A stretch of DNA of 64,000 nt from Streptomyces sp. cf386. GTDB lineage: Bacteria; Actinomycetota; Actinomycetes; Streptomycetales; Streptomycetaceae. Position numbers and translations under genes: made by a program. The stretch's first letter is position 1. Each line of letters opens with the position of its first letter. Below the pieces are notes generated by a model. It made no database searches. It was not told the origin of the DNA and was given only the letters and a program-made list of their open reading frames with translations. The stretch is taken from the NCBI RefSeq assembly GCF_900103585.1, contig NZ_FNHV01000002.1:207570-271569 (forward strand), written 5' to 3'. Positions 17,154 to 25,555 of this stretch are shown here, piece by piece.

Positions 17154-18281
17154 GTGACCGTCACCGAGACCCCCGCCTCACGTGCGGCCCAGATCCTGTC
17201 CCGGCCGACCGTGATCAACGGCCTCACCGTCCCGAACCGCATCGCGATGGCGCCGATGACCCGTATGTTCTCCCCGGGCGGCATCCCCGGCGAGGACGTG
17301 CGCTCGTACTACGCCCGTCGCGCCGCGGCCGGCGTCGGCCTGATCGTCACCGAGGGCACGTACGTCGGCCACGAGTCGGCCGGGCAGAGCGACAGGGTCC
17401 CCCGGTTCCACGGTGCGGAGCAGCTCGAGGGCTGGGGCAAGGTCGCCGAGGCGGTGCACGCGGCGGGTGGCACGATCGTCCCGCAGCTGTGGCACATCGG
17501 CATGGTGCGCGAGCAGGGGCAGCCGCCGGTCGCCGACGCCCCCGCCGTCGGCCCCTCCGGTCTGCGCATCGGCGCCACGGAGGCCACCGGCAAGGCGATG
17601 ACCCGGCAGGACCTGGACGACGTCATCGGCGCGTTCGCCGAGGCCGCCGCGGCCGCCGAGCGCATCGGCTTCGACGGCGTGGAGATCCACGGTGCTCACG
17701 GCTACCTGGTCGACCAGTTCCTGTGGGAGGGCACCAACCGCCGCACGGACGCGTACGGCGGTGACCCGGTCGCCCGTACGCAGTTCGGGGCCGAGATCGT
17801 GGCCGCCGTACGGGAGTCGGTCTCGTCGTCCTTCCCGGTCATCTTCCGCTACTCGCAGTGGAAGCAGGAGGCCTACGACGCCCGCCTCGCCGAGACCCCG
17901 GAGGAGCTGGAGGCCATCCTGACCCCGCTCGCCGCGGCCGGCGTCGACGCCTTCCACGCCTCCACCCGCCGCTACTGGATCCCGGAGTTCGACGGCTCCG
18001 ACCTCAACCTGGCCGGCTGGACGAAGAAGCTGACCGGCAAGCCCACGATCACCGTCGGCTCGGTCGGCCTCGACGGCGACTTCATCAGGGCCTTCGTCGG
18101 CGAGGGCTCCGCGGTCAAGGGCTTCGACGACCTCCTGGACGCCCTGGAGCGCGAGGAGTACGACATGGTCGCCGTCGGCCGTGCCCTGCTCCAGGACCCG
18201 GAGTGGGCGGCCAAGGTGCTGTCCGGCCGCGTCGACGAGCTGGCGGCGTACGACGCGGCGGCGCTCAAGACCCTGAGCTGA
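17154..18281 (+). CDS. Old Yellow Enzyme family NADH:flavin oxidoreductase
   Basis: This 375-residue FMN-dependent TIM-barrel enzyme reduces activated C=C bonds with NAD(P)H. Family features are PNRIAMAPMTR near the start, PQLWHIG, the catalytic/FMN-contact segment GVEIHGAHGYLVDQFLWEGTNRRTDAYGG and the late MVAVGRALLQDPEWAAK. I use the GTG at 17154, since the usual N-terminus falls a few residues later. The long upstream frame to 17022 has no support. ACCGG-type repeats at about 17076 and 17121 form a loose inverted pair in the upstream region. Confidence 0.85.
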   Translation: MTVTETPASRAAQILSRPTVINGLTVPNRIAMAPMTRMFSPGGIPGEDVRSYYARRAAAGVGLIVTEGTYVGHESAGQSDRVPRFHGAEQLEGWGKVAEAVHAAGGTIVPQLWHIGMVREQGQPPVADAPAVGPSGLRIGATEATGKAMTRQDLDDVIGAFAEAAAAAERIGFDGVEIHGAHGYLVDQFLWEGTNRRTDAYGGDPVARTQFGAEIVAAVRESVSSSFPVIFRYSQWKQEAYDARLAETPEELEAILTPLAAAGVDAFHASTRRYWIPEFDGSDLNLAGWTKKLTGKPTITVGSVGLDGDFIRAFVGEGSAVKGFDDLLDALEREEYDMVAVGRALLQDPEWAAKVLSGRVDELAAYDAAALKTLS

Positions 18282-18297
18282 GGTCCAACTCGCGGCT

Positions 18298-18336
18298 AGT
18301 GTCGGAGAGATGAGGATCCTTCATCTCTCCGACACT
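18298..18336 (+). promoter_or_regulatory. 16-bp perfect inverted repeat covering the start codon
   Basis: AGTGTCGGAGAGATGA (18298-18313) pairs with TCATCTCTCCGACACT (18321-18336) around seven bases. The left arm contains the only Shine-Dalgarno-like run (GGAGAG) and the ATG at 18310. The right arm encodes the invariant HLSDT residues. As RNA it would bury the start site. As DNA it overlaps a TAGTGT -10-like hexamer at 18297-18302 and could be an operator. Confidence 0.6.
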
Positions 18337-19170
18337 CACGTGGACCGCTCCGACACCCCCAACGAGTACGGCGTCAACGCGACCGACTCGCTCCGCCTGA
18401 TGCTCGCCGAGCTGCGGCATCTGCGGGACGTGGACGCGGTCGTCGTCACCGGGGACATCGCCGACGACGGGGCCGTGGAGGCGTACACGGCCGTACAGCA
18501 GCTGGTGGGCGAGTTCGCGCGCGGCCACAACGCGCCCGTGTTCTACACGACCGGCAACCACGACGAGCGCGGCGCCTTCGGGAAGGTGCTGGGCAGCGGG
18601 CACCCGGCACCGGAGGCGGTCCTGGACTCCGAGGCCTCGGAGCGGGCGGCGGTGAGCACGGTCGGGGGCCGGCGGTTCGTGACGCTGGACTCGCTGGTGC
18701 CCGGCAAGGTGCACGGGGAGCTGAGCGCACACCAACTGGACTGGCTTCGCGGGGTGTTGAGCAGGCCGTCCGAGCGGGGCACCGTCCTCGCCCTCCACCA
18801 TCCGCCGATCAGCCTCGGCATCTCGGCGACCCAGCCGCTCTTCGGGCTGCGCAACCCGGGCGAGCTGGCGGAGGCGATCCGCGGGAGTGACGTACGGGTC
18901 GTCCTGACCGGGCACTACCACCTCCAGCTCTTCGGCTTCCTGGAAGCGGTGCCGGTCTGGGTCACCCCCGGTGTCGTCAGCCGCGTCGATCTGACCATGC
19001 CGCCCGGCACCGAGCGGGTGGTGCGCGGGGCCTCGGCGTCGCTGGTCGAGCTGGGTGGGGCCGCGGGGCCGATGTTCCACACCTTCCACGCGCGGGATCC
19101 CCGGGCGCACGAGACGGTGTACGAGCTGGACGAGGGGCAGGTGCGGGCGTTCCTGGAACGGGAGGCGTGA
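18310..19170 (+). CDS. Calcineurin-like metallophosphoesterase
   Basis: A 286-residue dinuclear metal phosphoesterase, possibly acting on cyclic nucleotides like the Icc/CpdA group, but the substrate is not determinable. All metal motifs are present: DTH at the N-terminus, GDIADD, GNHDERG, the HHPP histidine and GHYHLQ. The N-terminus MRILHLSDTH is family-typical, so the ATG at 18310 is secure even though its Shine-Dalgarno is only two bases away. It follows the OYE gene by 28 bp. A TAGTGT hexamer ends seven bases before the ATG, so leaderless transcription is an alternative. Confidence 0.85.
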   Translation: MRILHLSDTHVDRSDTPNEYGVNATDSLRLMLAELRHLRDVDAVVVTGDIADDGAVEAYTAVQQLVGEFARGHNAPVFYTTGNHDERGAFGKVLGSGHPAPEAVLDSEASERAAVSTVGGRRFVTLDSLVPGKVHGELSAHQLDWLRGVLSRPSERGTVLALHHPPISLGISATQPLFGLRNPGELAEAIRGSDVRVVLTGHYHLQLFGFLEAVPVWVTPGVVSRVDLTMPPGTERVVRGASASLVELGGAAGPMFHTFHARDPRAHETVYELDEGQVRAFLEREA

Positions 19171-19240
19171 GCGGGTCGCGTCTGACCTGACCTGATGTGA
19201 GCGGGGGCGCCTGACCTGGGCGCCACCTGTCTCGCTTGAG

Positions 19241-19260
19241 TAAGTCAATCAACTGACTTA
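19241..19260. promoter_or_regulatory. Palindromic operator upstream of the MFS gene
   Basis: TAAGTCA and TGACTTA form a perfect 7-bp inverted repeat around ATCAAC, in an A+T-rich patch 58 bp before the MFS start. TetR- or MarR-type repressors of drug pumps use sites of this shape. No regulator gene is adjacent, so the binder is unknown. Confidence 0.5.
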
Positions 19261-19317
19261 AGGTTGCCTCGGTCAATTACGTACCCTGCACGCTCGTACG
19301 TCCACGGAGGCCCCGTC

Positions 19318-20796
19318 ATGTCCCACGCCCCTGCCCCTCCCGTCGCGGCCGGGGGCTCCGCACCGCCGCGGCCGAACGCCGTGGTGGCGGTGCTGGCCTT
19401 CGCCGGGATCGTCGTCTCGCTGATGCAGACCCTGGTCATCCCGATCGTCCCGGAGCTGCCGAAGCTGCTCGACGCCCCGGCGTCGGACACCGCCTGGGCG
19501 GTCACGGCGACGCTGCTGGCGGCGGCCGTGGCGACGCCCGTGATGGGGCGGCTCGGGGATATGTACGGCAAGCGGCGGATGCTGCTGGTCAGCGTCGTCC
19601 TGCTGGTGACCGGTTCCGTGGTCTGTGCCCTGAGCGACTCGCTGGTCCCGATGATCGTCGGACGGGTGCTCCAGGGTCTGGCCTCCGGTGTGATCCCGCT
19701 CGGCATCAGCATCATGCGCGACGAACTCCCCGCCGAGCGCCTCGGCTCCGCCACCGCCCTGATGAGCGCCTCCCTCGGCATCGGTGGCGCGCTCGGGCTG
19801 CCCGCCGCCGCGCTCATCGCGGACAACTTCGACTGGCACGTCCTGTTCTGGACGTCGGCCGGCATGGGTGTCGTCGCGCTGGGGTGTGTGCTGCTGGTGG
19901 TGCCCGAGTCGAAGGTGCGCACCGGCGGGCGCTTCGACCTCGTCGGCGGCATAGGCATGGCGGCCGGCCTGGTCTGTCTGCTCCTCGGCATTTCCAAGGG
20001 CGCCGACTGGGGCTGGACCAGCGGGACGACGCTCGGTCTGTTCGCGGCGGCCGTGGTGATCCTGCTGGCCTGGGGCTGGTGGGAGCTGCGCACCGAGCAG
20101 CCGCTGGTCGACCTGCGGACGACGGCCCGCCGTCAGGTGCTGGTCACCAACCTGGCCTCGATCGCGGTGGGCTTCGCGATGTTCGCGATGAGCCTGGTCA
20201 TCCCGCAGATCCTCCAGCTCCCCGCGCAGACGGGCTACGGCCTCGGCAAGTCGATGCTGATCGCGGGCCTGTGCATGGCGCCGTCGGGTCTCGTCATGAT
20301 GGCCACGGCCCCGGTGTCGGCCGCCATCTCCCGGGCCAAGGGGCCGAAGGTCACGCTCATGATCGGCGTTCTGATCGTCGCCACCGGCTACAGCCTCAAC
20401 ATCGTCCTGATGTCCGAGGTCTGGCACTTCATCCTGGTCGCCTGCATCAACGGCGCCGGTATCGGCTTCGCCTACGGCTCCATGCCCGCGCTCATCATGA
20501 GCGCCGTGCCCGCGTCGGAGACGGCCGCCGCGAACAGCCTCAACACGCTGATGCGTTCCCTCGGTACGTCCTCGGCGAGCGCGGTCGCGGGCGTGATCCT
20601 CGCCCAGATGACGACGAACCTCGGCGGGTACGCCCTTCCGTCCGAGAACGCCTTCAAGGTGGTTCTGGCGGTGGGCGCCGGGGCGGCGCTGCTGGCCTTC
20701 GTGGTGGCGTCGTTCATTCCGCGGCAGACGGTGGCCGTGGGCGGGGAGCCGGTGGCTGAGGGGGCGGCGGAGCAGGTGGGGGCTACGGCGAAGTAG
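19318..20796 (+). CDS. MFS drug-efflux transporter (DHA2-like, 14-span)
   Basis: A 492-residue inner-membrane proton antiporter. The first spans start VVAVLAFAGIVVSLMQTLVIPIVPELPKLL. Motif A follows as GRLGDMYGKRRMLL, and the motif C-like stretch is in the ALMSASLGIGGALGLPAAALI region. The number of hydrophobic segments suits the 14-span DHA2 (QacA/EmrB-like) group. CGGAGG at 19305-19310 sets the ATG at 19318. A 20-bp palindrome upstream suggests repressor control. Substrates cannot be named. Confidence 0.85.
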   Translation: MSHAPAPPVAAGGSAPPRPNAVVAVLAFAGIVVSLMQTLVIPIVPELPKLLDAPASDTAWAVTATLLAAAVATPVMGRLGDMYGKRRMLLVSVVLLVTGSVVCALSDSLVPMIVGRVLQGLASGVIPLGISIMRDELPAERLGSATALMSASLGIGGALGLPAAALIADNFDWHVLFWTSAGMGVVALGCVLLVVPESKVRTGGRFDLVGGIGMAAGLVCLLLGISKGADWGWTSGTTLGLFAAAVVILLAWGWWELRTEQPLVDLRTTARRQVLVTNLASIAVGFAMFAMSLVIPQILQLPAQTGYGLGKSMLIAGLCMAPSGLVMMATAPVSAAISRAKGPKVTLMIGVLIVATGYSLNIVLMSEVWHFILVACINGAGIGFAYGSMPALIMSAVPASETAAANSLNTLMRSLGTSSASAVAGVILAQMTTNLGGYALPSENAFKVVLAVGAGAALLAFVVASFIPRQTVAVGGEPVAEGAAEQVGATAK

Positions 20797-20821
20797 CTCC
20801 CAAGCAGTACGTGAAGCAGGG

Positions 20822-21397
20822 CTACAGGTTCCCCAGCGGCTCGATGTCGACCTTCACCGGCGTACCCCACACGCGCAGCACCTCGTAGTCGGTGAACTCG
20901 TGCACCAGACGGTAGGCCATGGCGGGGCGCGGGCCGCGGCGCGCGGCGGCGAGATAGAGCTCGGCCTCGCGGCGGTCTCGGCGCGGGGTACCGCAGAGCT
21001 GCCACTCCTGGCCGTTCCACAGCTCCGGCAGCCAGCGCTGCTGGGGCTGGGGGCGGTCGCCGCGGACGCCGTAGCGGGAGGGGGCGGTGTGCTCGGGAGT
21101 ACGGGGGGCTGCGGGGCCGGTGCCGTTGTACTCGGAGCGGCGGGCGGCTCGGCGGCGGGTTTCGCAGAGCAGGCAGAGGTCGGGGGCGGCGGTGTCGACC
21201 GGGCCGTTCGGGTGCTCCGGGCAGCGGGTCGTCGGGGCGGCGCCGGTGACGCTCTCGTCGAGGAGGTCGAGGGCGCGGCGGAGGTCTGCCTTGACCTCGT
21301 GGAGCTTGGCGTCCGGGGTGGTGGCGGTGAGGGCCTCGCCGTGCTCGCCGAGGAGGCGGAGGGCTCGGCCGAGGGCGGTCAGCTGGGTGTGGTTCAT
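20822..21397 (-). CDS. Hypothetical protein with a Cys pair motif
   Basis: I do not recognise a family for this 191-residue protein. Its N-terminal half is helical (LTALGRALRLLGEHGEAL). A CPEH...CLLC stretch around residues 59-80 could bind a metal. The C-terminal part (EWQLCGTPRRDRREAELYLAAARR) is basic. The ATG at 21397 overlaps the stop of the preceding small gene (ATGA), indicating an operon. The cluster from 20.8 to 23.0 kb looks accessory. Confidence 0.5.
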   Translation of the reverse strand: MNHTQLTALGRALRLLGEHGEALTATTPDAKLHEVKADLRRALDLLDESVTGAAPTTRCPEHPNGPVDTAAPDLCLLCETRRRAARRSEYNGTGPAAPRTPEHTAPSRYGVRGDRPQPQQRWLPELWNGQEWQLCGTPRRDRREAELYLAAARRGPRPAMAYRLVHEFTDYEVLRVWGTPVKVDIEPLGNL

Positions 21398-21600
21398 GGG
21401 GTGGCTCCGTGGCGGCTCTGCGGGGGCCTGGTCAGGGGGTGTGGCCGACCTTCAGCATGCACATGGAGATCCTCTGTCTCCAACTGGGCCATGAACTCGT
21501 CGTGGGACAGTGGCGGGCCGGACAGAGCCGCCTGACGAGCGCGGGCTTCGGCGATGTCGGCTTCGTCGAGCAGATGCTGCGGCTCTTCCAGTGGGTTCAA
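21394..21600 (-). CDS. Small hypothetical protein (antitoxin-like character)
   Basis: A 68-residue acidic protein with a helical N-terminus (PLEEPQHLLDEADIAEARARQAAL) and LSHDEFMAQLETED. The size, charge and helix content resemble antitoxin-type proteins, but I see no family signature. The only start is TTG at 21600, without a good ribosome-binding site, so the true start is uncertain. Its stop overlaps the ATG of the downstream gene. It lies just after the broken Uma2 gene on the same strand. Confidence 0.4.
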   Translation of the reverse strand: MNPLEEPQHLLDEADIAEARARQAALSGPPLSHDEFMAQLETEDLHVHAEGRPHPLTRPPQSRHGATP

Positions 21601-21630
21601 GTGGCTGCTTCGTCCGGTCCGTGTTGGGTG

Positions 21631-22093
21631 TCAGTGGGCGTAGTCCTTGAGTTTCTCGGTGTTGAGGGTGATGTTCACGGGGGAGGGGATCTCGACGGTG
21701 GCTCCCCAGGGGTAGGACGGGGACTGCTGGTAGCGGCCTTCTTTGGGCTCGCTGTACACGACGACTGTGCAGTTGTCGCGGTCGACGAGGAGGTAGACGG
21801 GAATGTCGGCCTCCGCATAACCGACGGGCTTGTCGATGCGGTCGCGTTGGTTGGTGTCACGATCGCGGGAGGTGATCTCCAGGGCCATCAGGATGCCGTC
21901 AGTCCCGGACCATTCGCCGTGCTCGACGAAGTGATCCACCGGGGCGAGCGCCGCGTCGGTCGACGCTGAGCGGATCCTTGGTCCGGACCCGTCCGTTGAC
22001 GAATTCGAGCCGCACATTCTCCGGGGCGGCGGCAGCAAGGTCCTCGAAGTCCTCGATGGGCATCTGCGGGCGTTCGGCGGTGCTGGGGGTCAT
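21631..22093 (-). pseudogene. Uma2-family endonuclease, internally deleted and frameshifted
   Basis: The N-terminal part from ATG 22093 reads MTPSTAERPQMPIEDFEDLA to ENVRLEFVNGRVR in one frame. The C-terminal part (LAPVDHFVEHGEW, ALEITSRDRDTNQRDRIDKP, YLLVDRDNCTVVVYSEP, PVNITLNTEKL) continues in another frame to the stop at 21631. About 45 codons of the family's middle, including part of the PD-(D/E)xK core, are missing at the junction near 21960-21990. Both halves keep recognisable Uma2/DUF820 sequence. The gene is therefore recently broken, or the assembly has an error there. Confidence 0.7.
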
Positions 22094-22152
22094 GGCTTCG
22101 CCTCCTTCCCTCCATCGTGCCCCGGGGCGGTGTCGGCGGACCGTAGGAGCCG

Positions 22153-23034
22153 TCATGCGGGTGTCCTTTCTTGTCGTCGTTCGGACATTGCGGCACGGAT
22201 TTCTGCCGCACGGGCTTGGATTGTGGAGGCCTGCACGGGCGCACTGTGGCGGTCGGCGGCGCGTTCGCCCCGGCATGCCCGGCAGATGCCGCCCGGTAAC
22301 GCCTCCGGGCGGCCGGGCACTCCGCACTTCGCGCACTCCAAGATGCGGAGGGATACGCGGGCCGGGGCGCGTTCCGGTGGGAGTTTGCTGGTGAGGCGGT
22401 TGCGGAGCAGGGCCGCCGGGTGGTGGACCGGGGTCGGGAGGCCGCTGGTCAGGGCGCGGAGTACGTCGGTGTCGGTGGCGCCGCGCTCGTACCAGTCGGC
22501 GACCAGGGGTGCGAGAGCCGCGCACTCGATGGCCGACAGGGACAGCGCGGGGGTCTCGCGGCCGAGGGCGGCCAGGAGGACGTAGGCCCGGGAGCGGGTC
22601 TGGCGGGGTGGGCCGTCCGGTGGGGGTTCCTTCGGTACGTCGCCCCTCGTGAACGCTGCCCACCAGTCGTCGTCGCGTGCCGTACGGGAGAACCACGATC
22701 GGGTGATCCAGCGGGCGGAGCCGGAATCGGATGCCAGGTGTTCGCGGCCTCGGCGCAAGTGGCCTGCCCGTTGGAGGTTGTTGAGGGCCGTGCGGAGGGC
22801 GCACTGTCCGTACGGGAGCTGCTTGGCCAGCGTTTTTACGGAGATGTCGGCGCCGTCGGGGAGGCGGTCGATGTAGGCGGCGATGGCGGCTTCGCGGGGT
22901 GGGAGGGCGGCGAAGTCGTGGTTCGTGCGCCGGTGTTGATCGGGTGCTGACCGTTTCCCGTAACCCGGATTGGCCATGGGGTGCGGGGAGGCGTGCGCGG
23001 GTAGGGAGGCAGCACTAAGCTTGGCATCAGCCAT
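22153..23034 (-). CDS. Helix-turn-helix protein with C-terminal zinc-finger-like motif
   Basis: A 293-residue likely DNA-binding protein. A winged-helix segment lies near residues 45-105 (PREAAIAAYIDRLPDGADISVKTLAKQLPYG...LRTALNNLQRAGHLRRGRE). The C-terminus has CAKCGVPGR...GGICRACRGE, a four-cysteine candidate zinc site near 240-265. Proteins of this build are common in Streptomyces accessory regions; the target is unknown. A later in-frame ATG (MANPGYGKRS) is possible. A strong hairpin lies 40-75 bp upstream (23072-23107) and may attenuate expression. Confidence 0.6.
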   Translation of the reverse strand: MADAKLSAASLPAHASPHPMANPGYGKRSAPDQHRRTNHDFAALPPREAAIAAYIDRLPDGADISVKTLAKQLPYGQCALRTALNNLQRAGHLRRGREHLASDSGSARWITRSWFSRTARDDDWWAAFTRGDVPKEPPPDGPPRQTRSRAYVLLAALGRETPALSLSAIECAALAPLVADWYERGATDTDVLRALTSGLPTPVHHPAALLRNRLTSKLPPERAPARVSLRILECAKCGVPGRPEALPGGICRACRGERAADRHSAPVQASTIQARAAEIRAAMSERRQERTPA

Positions 23035-23071
23035 GGGATCGGACCTCGTCAGCCTTCGATCTCGTTGGTCA

Positions 23072-23107
23072 AGCCCCCGCAGGTGTTGGTAGCACCTGGC
23101 GGGGGCT
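23072..23107. other. Strong hairpin upstream of the HTH gene
   Basis: AGCCCCCGCAGGTG pairs with CACCTGGCGGGGGCT with a single bulged base and a loop of about seven. It lies 38 bp before the minus-strand HTH gene at 23034, inside its likely leader. It could be an attenuator, a terminator of upstream transcription, or a recombination-type hairpin. Confidence 0.6.
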
Positions 23108-23260
23108 GTTCGTTATTCGGGCACGCTAAACCACCGTGACTCTGCGTGGCAAGCCGAACGCGTCAAGTCAACTCGCCGGGTGGGAGGGTGGGTTGAGGCC
23201 CTCCAACCATTCCTTGCAAAGAGGGCTCGGAGCTGGATGCTTGAGCTTCGGGAGGCTTCG

Positions 23261-24232
23261 TCACGTTGCCCAGTAGTCGCTATTCGGCAGTTCGACCCAG
23301 TGGTCCGGCGGGCCGAGGACCGCGCGGGCGTCGGTCGGGCGCAGTCCGGCGTACGCGAGCGAGTAGGCCACCGCGTGGTGGCAGTAGACGTACGAGAACA
23401 GGACCTCTTCCGGGCTCTCCTCCGGGTACGGGCCGCCGCCCGGGTGCAGGTCCCAGCCCTCGCCTGCGCCGTCGCGGTGGATGCTGCCCTGGTTCCCGCT
23501 CTTGGGGTTGGCGTACAGGCCGTAGGAGACGGTGCCTGCGGAGAGGCGGGTGTGTATGCCCGGCATCGAAGGGCCGTATCCCCATGGCTGGGTGACGACG
23601 CAGCCGCCCGGCACGGTCGTCACGCCGACGAGTCGCAGGGTCTCGTCCAGGTCGTAGTCGAACGGGTCCGCCAGTATGTCCTCGATCAGTTCGCCGTCGG
23701 CCGGGGTCGCCTCCAGGCGGCGTATCGCCTCCTCGGCGTCGATCCCGGCCACGGCCGCCAGGCCCAGGCCGTCGTAGTAGAAGTCACCGAGGGCCGCGAT
23801 CAGCCGTCGGCCCTCCTCCGCCACCGCGTGCTCCGCCTGCGACAGACCCGGCTGAGCCTCGGACAGGTCGAACAGATCCGGCTCCGGCCCGGCGAGACTC
23901 AGCCGTCCCGGCGTCCAGCCGCCGTATCCGACCCACTCCGGGTCGGCTCCGGCGGCGGCCAGCGCTCGCGCGTTCTCCGTACGGCCCGCCACCACCGCGT
24001 CCCACAGTGCGGTCGTTCCGTTCTCCAGCGCGTCCACGTCCGCCACGCGCCGGGCCAGTTCCGCGACGACCTCGGGCGAGCCGAACACCGCGGCGCGATG
24101 CAGGGGCCGTGAGCCTCCGACGCCCCACCTCTCCGGATCGGCCCCGGCGTTCAGGCGGCGCGTCACGTCCGCGTGGTCCTGCCAGCCGCGATAGTCCATG
24201 CCGGTCCAGCCGCCGGCGTCCCGCCCCGTCAT
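23261..24232 (-). CDS. Ankyrin-repeat protein
   Basis: A 323-residue protein whose N-terminal third carries ankyrin-like repeats (RPLHRAAVFGSPEVVAELARR, TTALWDAVVAGRTENARALAAAGADPEWVG). The remainder has no family I recognise; it includes GGCVVTQPWGYGPSMPG and a Tyr/His-rich end. Ankyrin repeats mediate protein contacts, so a partner-binding role is inferred. ATG 24232 is used, and ATG 24199 (MDYRGW) is a possible alternative. The gene stands alone between the HTH gene and the XRE/DUF397 pair. Confidence 0.65.
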   Translation of the reverse strand: MTGRDAGGWTGMDYRGWQDHADVTRRLNAGADPERWGVGGSRPLHRAAVFGSPEVVAELARRVADVDALENGTTALWDAVVAGRTENARALAAAGADPEWVGYGGWTPGRLSLAGPEPDLFDLSEAQPGLSQAEHAVAEEGRRLIAALGDFYYDGLGLAAVAGIDAEEAIRRLEATPADGELIEDILADPFDYDLDETLRLVGVTTVPGGCVVTQPWGYGPSMPGIHTRLSAGTVSYGLYANPKSGNQGSIHRDGAGEGWDLHPGGGPYPEESPEEVLFSYVYCHHAVAYSLAYAGLRPTDARAVLGPPDHWVELPNSDYWAT

Positions 24233-24340
24233 CCCATGCCCCCTCCAGCCCGCTGATCTCCGTACCCGAACCATCGCAGACAGCACTGACAACGGTGCGG
24301 CGTCCTTCGGCGGCAAGGGGGCGGTGAGAGGCGCGTACGT

Positions 24341-24604
24341 CTACCGGGCCTTCACGTCCTCGACGAAGGCGGACCAGGCCGAGGCTCGGAATACGAGCTT
24401 CGGGCCGAGGGGGTTCTTGGAGTCGCGGACGGGGACGACGGTGGGGTTGCCGTCGGCTACTTCGAGGCAGTCGTTGCCGCCGCCACCGCTGTACGTCGAC
24501 TTGCGCCAGCGCGCGACTTCCAGGCACTCGTTGCCGCCGCCACCGCTGTAACTGGACTTGCACCAGGTGACGCCGTCCAGGTCGTACTCAGGGATGTTCC
24601 TCAT
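24341..24604 (-). CDS. DUF397 protein with duplicated motif
   Basis: An 87-residue DUF397 protein, the small partner always found beside Scr1-type XRE regulators in Streptomyces. The signature occurs twice in tandem: WCKSSYSGGGGNECLEVA and WRKSTYSGGGGNDCLEVA, followed by the usual VRDSKNPLGPKLVF and WSAFVEDVK. Standard family members have one copy, so the N-terminus arose by internal duplication. The start overlaps the 3' end of the XRE gene by 17 bp, indicating one operon. Confidence 0.85.
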   Translation of the reverse strand: MRNIPEYDLDGVTWCKSSYSGGGGNECLEVARWRKSTYSGGGGNDCLEVADGNPTVVPVRDSKNPLGPKLVFRASAWSAFVEDVKAR

Positions 24605-25427
24605 GGGCGTAATCCTGCGCCATCGCCTCAATGAGGGCCAGAGACTTCTCCGGCGAGAGTGCGGAGGCCACGAGGAGATCGAATGTGAACCTGAGTTGGG
24701 CGACGATGGCCGGATCGTCCTCCAGCCGGCCGGTGCCGGGACCCTCCAGGTAGGCCAGCGGAGGGGCATCCGAAAAGTCCATCAGCTTCAGCGAGCCCTC
24801 CATCGCCTTGTGCGCTCCCGCACTGAACGGCAGCACCTGCACGATGACTCGCCTCTGGCGCGCCATGTCCGCGACATGGCGCAGCGCCTCCGCCATCACC
24901 GCTCGGCCGCCGGTCTCTCGGCGCAGTACAGCCTCGTCAAGTACCGTCCACAACAAGGGCTGTGTTGGGTGGTCGAGCAGCCGGATCCGCTCCATCCGGC
25001 CTTCCACCCACTCGTCGATCGTTTCTTCCGTTGCCGTCGGGTCGTACGCGCGGTTTACGGCCCGCGCGTAGGCAGGCGTCTGCAGTAGTCCGGGGATCAG
25101 CAGCGGTGCGTAATGCCTGATCACCGTAGCTTCCGCCTCGGCCTCCGCCGCCTCCGCGAAGTGCTCCGGATACTTCGACTTGTTGGACGCCTTGCAGTTC
25201 CGCGTGAAGAAGCCGTTCGTGTCCAGGATCTCGTCGAGCATCGGCGCCATGTCGGGCTGCAAGCGCCGCGTGCCCGCCTCCAGTTGGCCGATGAACGTGC
25301 CGCTGACGAACAGCTTCAGGCCCAGGGCCTCCTGACTGAGGCCCTTTCTCTCGCGCGCGTGACGCAACTCCGCGCCCAACAGGGCTCGTGGCGATGAAGA
25401 GGGGTCGAGGTCCTTGGGTCCTGGCAT
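24588..25427 (-). CDS. XRE-family regulator with DUF5753 (Scr1/WhiJ type)
   Basis: A 279-residue transcriptional regulator. The N-terminal HTH (about 15-70) reads LGAELRHARERKGLSQEALGLKLFVSGTFIGQLEAGTRR. A DUF5753 ligand or partner domain follows (about 90-275), with IPGLLQTPAYARAV, QRRVIVQVLPFSAG and AYLEGP. Such proteins pair with DUF397 products in development-linked switches (WhiJ-like loci). It is divergent from the 25556 gene and co-transcribed with DUF397. The ATG at 25427 was chosen because the frame upstream of it is not conserved in this family. Confidence 0.85.
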   Translation of the reverse strand: MPGPKDLDPSSSPRALLGAELRHARERKGLSQEALGLKLFVSGTFIGQLEAGTRRLQPDMAPMLDEILDTNGFFTRNCKASNKSKYPEHFAEAAEAEAEATVIRHYAPLLIPGLLQTPAYARAVNRAYDPTATEETIDEWVEGRMERIRLLDHPTQPLLWTVLDEAVLRRETGGRAVMAEALRHVADMARQRRVIVQVLPFSAGAHKAMEGSLKLMDFSDAPPLAYLEGPGTGRLEDDPAIVAQLRFTFDLLVASALSPEKSLALIEAMAQDYAHEEHP

Positions 25428-25555
25428 GTGCAACTCCCGGTCCACCAGACGAGGTTGTTGGGGTGCCTCGTATGGCCAGGTTAGGCACATGACCGACACG
25501 CTGTGTTGCGAATCGCAAACTCAGCGTGGATGTGGACGTGGATGTGGAGGCAAGC

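Noticed and set aside
21899..22804. 301-codon minus-strand frame
   Set aside because: Most of it is antisense-frame noise inside the HTH gene; only its last part is the start of the broken Uma2 gene.
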